This document shows positions 57,289 through 64,000 of a stretch of 64,000 nucleotides of DNA, piece by piece. The position numbers were made by a program, and so were the translations under genes. The stretch comes from Flaveria trinervia (taxonomy: Eukaryota; Streptophyta; Magnoliopsida; Asterales; Asteraceae): assembly GCA_025506515.1 (NCBI GenBank), contig CM046454.1:66182445-66246444 (forward strand), written 5' to 3'. The notes under the pieces are model-generated. The model did no database searches, was not told the DNA's origin, and saw only the letters and a list, made by a program, of their open reading frames with translations. Numbering within the stretch: position 1 is the first letter of the stretch; each line of letters begins with the position of its first letter.

Positions 57289-57593
57289 CTATCCACCTAC
57301 GCCTATTAGGGATGGTCTAACAGAAAACTTATGACCTTCTAGTTCTACGTCACAACCTTCTATCATTTTAGATATCCTGGTAGACCTACCTATGGCAGTT
57401 CCTACATCGAAGGACGTATCTATATTCTTACTACTAACAGGCAACATAGCACAAAAAGCAGCAGAGATAAAACTTTTTACTAGCACCAGAATCAAATAAC
57501 ACCGAGGCTAAAGTTTGGTTTACTAGAAACGTACATGACATAACATCGGGGTCCGTCCTAGCTTCCTCCCGGTCATACCAAGGGCTCTAGCCT
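57289..57593 (-). pseudogene. Aspartic protease remnant of element F
   Basis: On the minus strand a TFLVNQTLASVLFDSGAS segment (about 57,535-57,480) carries the DSG active site, followed after a one-base shift by FDVGTAIGRSTRISKMIEGC and VELEGHKFSVRPSLIGVGG. These match the protease of element D (FDVETIIGKSTRITDMI). The end of the domain is cut by the deletion. Confidence 0.8.
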
Positions 57594-58820
57594 TCACCCT
57601 CTGTTTTCCTTCCTCGTACCGGAGCTTCCGGCCCTCGACTTCTTGCAGTCTTTGCTCATGTGCCCTGTCTTGCCACAATCATAGCATTTAGCTATTTGAC
57701 AGTCTCTTGCCCTGTGACCCTCTTTTCCACATTGGAAGCAAACGTTCAGTCCCCACTTGCACTCCCCTTCGTGGCCTCTACCACACTTCTTGCATACCTC
57801 GTCCGTCCTTGTTATCCTCTCTCGGTCATTGACCCTCATCATCTTGCCTTCAGCCACAATTCCGTCATCATTATTTCACCTTGCATTCCCCTTTTTGGCA
57901 TGGTTCCGTTCTTCCTCTTCGTCCGTTGTCACCATTATCTCCCGCTCGTCGTACAACCTCCCAGCTAAATCGACCACCGATATGTATGTACCTGGTCGAG
58001 TAGCGATCAAATGTCTGCGGATGTCTGTCGGCAGCCCTTGGATGTACCTCTTGATCTTTCGTGACATAGGCGTCACCTGATCTGGCACCAGCTTTGCCAT
58101 CTCATTGAACTTCGTGGTGTACTGCTGGTGTGTCATCGTTCCCGCCTCTAGCTGTAAGAACTCTCTCTCAACCTTGTCCAATTCATGGCGAGGACAAAAC
58201 TCATTGATTACCAGCTTCTTCACTTCACTCCACCTCATCCTTACGATCGCCCTGGTACCCTCAGCCTGGACGATGTTGTCCCACCAGCATAAGGTCGAGT
58301 CCACAAACGAGTGAGTGGCAAACTTCACCTTCTGGTCCTCTCGGCACTCGCTGATCTCAAGGATAGCCTCCATCTCCCTCATCCATCGGTGAGCAGCAAC
58401 AGCAGTGCCATTACCATCAAAAGTGGGGGGCTTGCACCTTTGGAACGCCCCATAATTACAGCCTCGTGCTGCCTCAGGCACAAGCCCTTCTTTCTCCTCT
58501 TCCTCATCGGTAGGGATAACCATCTCGGCCTCTGGTTGCTTTCTCCTTCCCGATGACCTATTCCTCTCCTTCCTTTCGCCTTCTCTAATAGCTTTCATCA
58601 CTTCGGTCACTACAAACGGTAAGACTGTCTGCATTAACTAGTGTACTTCATCAGTAATTGCCTCCCTAGCTGAGGCATTCAAACTAGCATTCTCATTCTC
58701 TTCGCTCCAGCCATGAACCTCAGGGTTCTCATGGGTCGTCTCGGGAGCCTTAGCATTACTCCTAGTCACACGAGGACGGCCTCTTCCCCTAAGAGCCTTG
58801 GAAGATTTCTGCCCAGCCAT
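57594..58820 (-). pseudogene. gag of gypsy element F
   Basis: The start ATG at 58,820 (MAGQKSSKALRGRGRP) opens 60 codons to a TAG at 58,638-58,640. The same reading then continues in a 252-codon frame (58,634-57,876) with the capsid-type gag domain: RCKPPTFDGNGTAVAAHRWM, CWWDNIVQAEGT, RHELDKVEREFLQLEAG, YIQGLPTDIRRHL. After a shift, two perfect knuckles CFQCGKEGHRARDC and CYDCGKTGHMSKDC (57,740-57,650) close the nucleocapsid. It is the best preserved gag in the window, with only one stop and about two shifts. It shows what element D has lost. Confidence 0.92.
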
Positions 58821-59179
58821 CCTCTAACACACTATAAGATTCAAACACCAACACGATAATTCAAGGTAATAACTTAGTTTATGTCAAGTATAGTAAGTCC
58901 CTAATTACAGTGGCCAGTTATGATTAGCCACTTACTTTACTCTTCATACCCCAAGCATTTCCTATCCTGACTACATCAGTAGCTAAATCTACACAAAAGC
59001 ACACTAGCCACATAACATGCACACATAATACTGATTAACGTTAACTTACTTTAAACATTTACATAAAACCTTTACCTACAGGCACGTACCTACTAGGACT
59101 GGCATCTTTTCCTTTCAGTCCCATTCTCAGTTTAAGTTAAGGTTTATTTTGAAATTTTACCCATTTCACTTAAACTTTA
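58821..59179 (-). other. Leader of element F
   Basis: Untranslated sequence between PBS and gag, closely matching the leader of element D (for example the ACTTACTTTACTCTTCAT region, reverse complement of 39,680-39,700). No coding signal. Confidence 0.6.
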
Positions 59180-59191
59180 GCTCTGATACCA
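59180..59191 (-). other. Primer-binding site of element F
   Basis: Minus strand TGGTATCAGAGC, three bases from the LTR, matches initiator tRNA-Met. Confidence 0.92.
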
Positions 59192-59194
59192 ACT

Positions 59195-60733
59195 TGTAAG
59201 GCCCCGTTCCCAGGCACCTCACAGTTGGTCAGTCATCGCACATAAAACATTTTAAAACGTACATCTATTTTGCAGCGGAATTTATAACTTTCATAAATAG
59301 CTAAAAACATGTCATTTCATTCGTTTACATCTCAAAATACAATAACATCTCAAACTATGGATGCGAGCCTTAAAACGCTTCCGCTAGCTTATGCATCCAT
59401 GCCTGCAACTCCTCAGCATCAACAAAATACTGTGTTGGGGCCTGATAAACAAACCCCCGATTCATGTCCGAAGACTAACATAGTACCGGGGTACGCGACA
59501 CGGATCTCATTATCCATCACTTTCATGTTCACCATTTATTATCTCATGTGTTCATTTCGTACTCTATCGTTGTCTTTTACTTCATTACATAATACTTTAC
59601 GTTCGTTAATTTATCCATTTATACATCACACCACGTAGAGTTATACATAACGTATTATAAAACATAATACGTACGTTTTGAAAACACTTTGACGAAGAAA
59701 GATAACCCATCACATGCACACATCAAGCATAAGTCATCACATTATAACAGGGCCTATCTCCCTATTTACCCCTTAAAACCACTTAGAAAATCCTAAGTCC
59801 AAATTGGGCGCTTGAGACATTCTAGGCGCATGAGCATAAAATTTCTAAGTGTAAAACAGTCTGGGCGGATGGGCACTATTTGGGCGCTTCTGCCCTGTTC
59901 AAGCGTTTTGCCACTATGCAGGCGCATGGCACCTGTTCAGGCGCATCAACAACACTTAGCCGTTTTGACACTTGGGTGCATGGGCACTATTAAGCACATG
60001 GCCAACACTTAGACGTCTAGCCAACATGTTGGGTGCATGGGCCACTGTTTAGGTGCATGACCCACTCTTAGGCGCATCAGAACCTTCTGAAGTATTTTCT
60101 ATGCCACCAACATCACCCGATTATGATTCTATCACTACCCAAGCACAGATCTAACATAAAATGACACCTAAGCATGCTAAACATCAATACTAACCCCTAA
60201 GCCAACTCTAAAACATACATACATACATACATACATCAGTTCGAACATAAGGCTGTAGACTCACGGTTACTTGAAAACATTCTCTCGGTATGCATAATAG
60301 CCCCAAACAAGTTGAAAATCAGTAAAAGAGGGGTTCTAGAAACTCACCTTGAGCAGCCTTTGAGCAACACCCTTCAAGTTCGAGACCCCCCTTTAATTCA
60401 GCTCTTAACTCCCGAAAACAAACACTAAACACAAAGAACTTCGGTCAAGGACTCGAAACCCACCTGAAACCGAGCTCATATAAGAGAAGACTCACCCTTT
60501 GCAGCTGCTTCTTCCTCTTTCTCTCTCTAGAACCAAGAGATTTCTCTCTCTTCTTTCTTCCTTTCAGCCGAATGAAAATAGTGAAGAAGGGATGGGCGAC
60601 CATGCCCTTTTAAACCTCAAAACAAAAAAGTTTTGTACTTTGTACACTTTATCCCCCTCCACTTGTGCTCGTTATCTATTTTTTCTATTTACTTTTCTTT
60701 TCCTTCGTTTAAATAAAAACTCGAGGTGTTACA
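59195..60733 (-). repeat. 5' LTR of element F (right in the window), deleted
   Basis: TGTAAGGCCCCG to GGTGTTACA, 1,539 bp, 626 bp shorter than its partner. The main loss runs from the AACAAAATAC near 59,427 to the last unit of the tandem repeat. The same deleted form is present in the duplicated copy (61,546-63,027). Confidence 0.92.
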
Positions 60734-60738
60734 CAATG
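60734..60738. repeat. Target site duplication of element F, right copy
   Basis: CAATG, identical to 54,554-54,558. A second copy of this junction exists at about 63,028-63,032 because of the tandem duplication. Confidence 0.93.
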
Positions 60739-61489
60739 TTCAGTAGATCATCATCATGTTCATCAGAATCATCAAAGTCATCACACCCATCAAAGTCAAA
60801 TTCTGAGTCATTTTGTTCAATTTTTTCTGATTCAGATGTCTCAGTTTCATTCAGTTTCATTGTGATTAATTAGTTTAGAATTTGCTTCAAACTTGGTGCT
60901 AGACAGAAAATGATTTGACAAGTTATTTGTCATTGATTCAGGTAAAGGTGAATAATTATCATTTATAGGAGGTGCAACAACATTATATTCCAACCCATAC
61001 CTGTTTTTTAATTTAATATGAGAATTTAATAACTTCTCATATTGCTAAGATGAAAGTTAAAACTTTTGAAGTTTCACTTCAGTTGATGCATGATCAACCA
61101 TTGATTTTGTTAAGGAAGTGGTTAAATGCTTAACTTGTGCTTTTAGATTATAATTTTCTGAAACAAGTTTATCTAAATCCTTTTGTAAAGAGTTAATTTT
61201 GATTTGATATAATTTATGTTCTATTACGTGGGATTCATTCAAAATCATTATTTCTTTAACTTTATCAGCCAGTTGTTGAGCATGGACTTTGTATCTTTCA
61301 ACTTCCTTAACATATATTGATAAACATAATCTATCTTTTACCTCTCTAAACATGGGTGGAACTTTGTTTTCCATGTGAGCCATTAAAGCTTGATTTTCTT
61401 TCAAGACTTCTTTCTCATACATACTCCAGTCAAATGGTCCATCTTGAAGTATGGTTAGTCCATTCTCTTTAGAGTTAATTGTTCCTGCT
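60734..61489 (-). pseudogene. gag of element E, N-proximal coiled-coil part, copy 1
   Basis: The minus strand reads GTINSKENGLTILQDGPFDWS then MYEKEVLKENQALM and a 121-codon coiled coil (LQKDLDKLVSENYNLKAQV) ending STEVKLQKF and a stop at 61,057. Beyond it an acidic stretch (DSEFDFDGCDDFDDSDEHDDD) reaches the F junction, where removing F and one CAATG joins LLN to IGKSVPLETIIPK. It corresponds to the coiled-coil part of gag in element A. The gag N-terminus is cut off by LTR sequence at 61,490. Confidence 0.8.
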
Positions 61490-63027
61490 TGTAAGGCTCC
61501 GTTCCCGGGACGCTTACAGCTGGGTTCTCATCGCACATAAAACATTTTAAAACGTACATCTATTTTGCAGCGGAATTTATAACTTTCATAAATAGCTAAA
61601 AACATGTCATTTCATTCGTTTACATCTCAAAATACAATAACATCTCAAACTATGGATGCGAGCCTTAAAACGCTTCCGCTAGCTTATGCATCCATGCCTG
61701 CAACTCCTCAGCATCAACAAAATACTGTGTTGGGGCCTGATAAACAAACCCCCGATTCATGTCCGAAGACTAACATAGTACCGGGGTACGCGACACGGAT
61801 CTCATTATCCATCACTTTCATGTTCACCATTTATTATCTCATGTGTTCATTTCGTACTCTATCGTTGTCTTTTACTTCATTACATAATACTTTACGTTCG
61901 TTAATTTATCCATTTATACATCACACCACGTAGAGTTATACATAACGTATTATAAAACATAATACGTACGTTTTGAAAACACTTTGACGAAGAAAGATAA
62001 CCCATCACATGCACACATCAAGCATAAGTCATCACATTATAACAGGGCCTATCTCCCTATTTACCCCTTAAAACCACTTAGAAAATCCTAAGTCCAATTG
62101 GGCGCTTGAGACATTCTAGGCGCATGAGCATAAAATTTCTAAGTGTAAAACAGTCTGGGCGGATGGGCACTATTTGGGCGCTTCTGCCCTGTTCAAGCGT
62201 TTTGCCACTATGCAGGCGCATGGCACCTGTTCAGGCGCATCAACAACACTTAGCCGTTTTGACACTTGGGTGCATGGGCACTATTTAAGCACATGGCCAA
62301 CACTTAGACGTCTAGCCAACATGTTGGGTGCATGGGCCACTGTTTAGGTGCATGACCCACTCTTAGGCGCATCAGAACCTTCTGAAGTATTTTCTATGCC
62401 ACCAACATCACCCGATTATGATTCTATCACTACCCAAGCACAGATCTAACATAAAATGACACCTAAGCATGCTAAACATCAATACTAACCCCTAAGCCAA
62501 CTCTAAAACATACATACATACATACATACATCAGTTCGAACATAAGGCTGTAGACTCACGGTTACTTGAAAACATTCTCTCGGTATGCATAATAGCCCCA
62601 AACAAGTTGAAAATCAGTAAAAGAGGGGTTCTAGAAACTCACCTTGAGCAGCCTTTGAGCAACACCCTTCAAGTTCGAGACCCCCCTTTAATTCAGCTCT
62701 TAACTCCCGAAAACAAACACTAAACACAAAGAACTTCGGTCAAGGACTCGAAACCCACCTGAAACCGAGCTCATATAAGAGAAGACTCACCCTTTGCAGC
62801 TGCTTCTTCCTCTTTCTCTCTCTAGAACCAAGAGATTTCTCTCTCTTCTTTCTTCCTTTCAGCCGAATGAAAATAGTGAAGAAGGGATGGGCGACCATGC
62901 CCTTTTAAACCTCAAAACAAAAAAGTTTTGTACTTTGTACACTTTATCCCCCTCCACTTGTGCTCGTTATCTATTTTTTCTATTTACTTTTCTTTTCCTT
63001 CGTTTAAATAAAAACTCGAGGTGTTAC
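61490..63027 (-). repeat. Chimeric LTR (G-type start, F-type interior)
   Basis: The first 38 bases (TGTAAGGCTCCGTTCCCGGG and on) match the LTR starting at 63,784. From about 61,546 it equals the right LTR of F up to GGTGTTACA. It is followed by the E gag fragment, not by a target duplication of its own, so it arose by recombination, not by insertion. Confidence 0.88.
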
Positions 63028-63783
63028 ACAATGTTCAGTAGATCATCATCATGTTCATCAGAATCATCAAAGTCATCACACCCATCAAAGTCAAATTCTG
63101 AGTCATTTTGTTCAATTTTTTCTGATTCAGATGTCTCAGTTTCATTCAGTTTCATTGTGATTAATTAGTTTAGAATTTGCTTCAAACTTGGTGCTAGACA
63201 GAAAATGATTTGACAAGTTATTTGTCATTGATTCAGGTAAAGGTGAATAATTATCATTTATAGGAGGTGCAACAACATTATATTCCAACCCATACCTGTT
63301 TTTTAATTTAATATGAGAATTTAATAACTTCTCATATTGCTAAGATGAAGTTAAAACTTTTGAAGTTTCACTTCAGTTGATGCATGATCAACCATTGATT
63401 TTGTTAAGGAAGTGGTTAAATGCTTAACTTGTGCTTTTAGATTATAATTTTCTGAAACAAGTTTATCTAAATCCTTTTGTAAAGAGTTAATTTTGATTTG
63501 ATATAATTTATGTTCTATTACGTGGGATTCATTCAAAATCATTATTTCTTTAACTTTATCAGCCAGTTGTTGAGCATGGACTTTGTATCTTTCAACTTCC
63601 TTAACATATATTGATAAACATAATCTATCTTTTACCTCTCTAAACATGGGTGGAACTTTGTTTTCCATGTGAGCCATTAAAGCTTGATTTTCTTTCAAGA
63701 CTTCTTTCTCATACATACTCCAGTCAAATGGTCCATCTTGAAGTATGGTTAGTCCATTCTCTTTAGAGTTAATTGTTCCTGCT
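63028..63783 (-). pseudogene. gag of element E, coiled-coil part, copy 2
   Basis: Same as 60,734-61,489 apart from a one-base length change near 63,345 just beyond the stop. The 121-codon coiled-coil frame (63,716-63,351) is identical in protein sequence to copy 1. Confidence 0.85.
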
Positions 63784-64000
63784 TGTAAGGCCCCGTTCCC
63801 GGGACGCTTACAGCTGGGTTCTCATCGCACATAAAACATATAATTACATTTGTATTTAATAAATCGCAGCGGAAAACTAAAACAAACTTTCATTTCCATG
63901 TAAATGCTTTTGCAAACTAATACAACATTCATTACAAAAATAGTTTGTTCGCATTACAATGCAAAATCATTAATCAAAAGAATGCCATCCCAAAAGAGTT
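63784..64000 (-). repeat. LTR of gypsy element G, cut by the window edge
   Basis: TGTAAGGCCCCGTTCCCGGGACGC, with an interior (ATATAATTACATTTGTATTT) unlike F after the first 56 bases. It is a different subfamily of the D/F group. It interrupts the gag of E; its other end is outside the window. Confidence 0.8.

Larger units (their letters stand above)
54559..60733 (-). mobile_element. Element F: non-autonomous Ty3/gypsy derivative inside gag of E
   Basis: Two LTRs, initiator-Met PBS, gag, protease start, polypurine tract and the duplication CAATG. RT, RNase H and most of integrase are absent, so the 2.47-kb interior has only gag, part of protease and a remnant of the post-integrase tail (about 57,060-56,900, with HPMFHVS-like codons in a broken frame). 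Such a gag-only element could only have moved with enzymes supplied in trans, unless the loss followed insertion. Confidence 0.92.
45100..63783 (-). mobile_element. Element E: Sirevirus-like Ty1/copia retrotransposon, both LTRs not seen
   Basis: On the minus strand: gag fragment (60,734-61,489, with a duplicated copy), interruption by gypsy F, rest of gag, pol without protease, spacer, and third ORF ending near 45,100. No LTR of E is visible: the left end merges into unassigned sequence and the right end is cut by gypsy LTR G at 63,784. The subfamily differs from A and C, but the plan is the same. The left boundary is approximate. Confidence 0.8.
59233..63821. repeat. Tandem duplication of a 2.29-kb unit spanning F LTR and E gag
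   Basis: Unit 1 is about 59,233-61,527 and unit 2 about 61,528-63,821. Each contains the F LTR interior, the CAATG junction, the E gag fragment and the first 38 bases of the G LTR. The only differences I found are three single-base length changes in short homopolymers (near 59,800/62,094, 59,990/62,284 and 61,050/63,345). At the join the G-type start TGTAAGGCTCCG...CTGGGTTC passes into the F-type interior within TCATCGCACATAAAACAT, which all three LTR starts share. Confidence 0.92.

Noticed and set aside
60499..60873. 124-codon open frame (and its copy at 62,794-63,168)
   Set aside because: It crosses the LTR end into the reverse strand of E gag; the Ser-rich part is the antisense of an acidic gag stretch.
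61490..63027. Independent solo LTR insertion
   Set aside because: The right flank repeats the F junction and the E gag fragment instead of giving a new target duplication, so tandem duplication explains it.

Overview
The window is nuclear DNA of a higher plant and consists almost entirely of nested retrotransposons. I find no intact host gene, rRNA or functional tRNA gene, and nothing prokaryotic. A eudicot is likely. Asteraceae is my guess from the style of the copia polyproteins and their extra third ORF; that is recollection of family style, not a search. All element ORFs are broken by stops, frameshifts or deletions, so this is decaying heterochromatin-type sequence.

Layout. (A) A Sirevirus-like Ty1/copia element on the minus strand runs from beyond the left edge to about 20,627: third ORF (<1-401), spacer full of short repeats, pol (2,959-6,410), gag (6,411-8,839 and 19,190-19,551), leader, PBS and 5' LTR. 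Its gag is split by (B), a complete plus-strand Ty3/gypsy chromovirus at 8,845-19,184 with the target duplication ACAAC. Positions 20,628-23,047 are low-complexity spacer holding an 800-bp hAT-like non-autonomous element with an 8-bp duplication (21,512-22,311). (C) is a plus-strand Sirevirus-like copia element, 23,053-36,384, with two 789-bp LTRs and the duplication TATTC. Its third ORF is split by a minus-strand gypsy solo LTR (30,689-33,238, AAGAT). Next come an old copia RT relic (36,509-36,610) and (D), a plus-strand gypsy element at 37,621-44,738 (CATTG) that has lost capsid and RT. (E) is a third Sirevirus-like copia on the minus strand, about 45,100-63,783. Its gag is split by (F), a minus-strand gypsy deletion derivative at 54,559-60,733 (CAATG), and cut again at 63,784 by another gypsy LTR (G) that leaves the window. 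A 2.29-kb tandem duplication (59,233-63,821) joins the start of the G LTR to the interior of the F LTR.

How it fits together. Gypsy elements landed in older copia elements, so A, C and E are each older than B, the solo LTR, F and G. The three copia elements belong to different subfamilies but share one plan: a large gag with zinc knuckles and coiled coil, pol in the order PR-INT-RT-RH, a spacer, then a long third ORF on the same strand whose product is basic and coiled-coil-rich and shows no membrane segment. Each has its own short, near-palindromic motif repeated in LTR, leader or spacer.

The most interesting signals are: an 83-bp GT-AG, introner-like insertion with an 8-bp direct repeat at the gag/protease junction of B; a tRNA-Met-like box A/box B module inside the LTRs of B and of the solo LTR; the pairing of third ORFs with family-specific motif arrays; and the chimeric LTR duplication at the right end.
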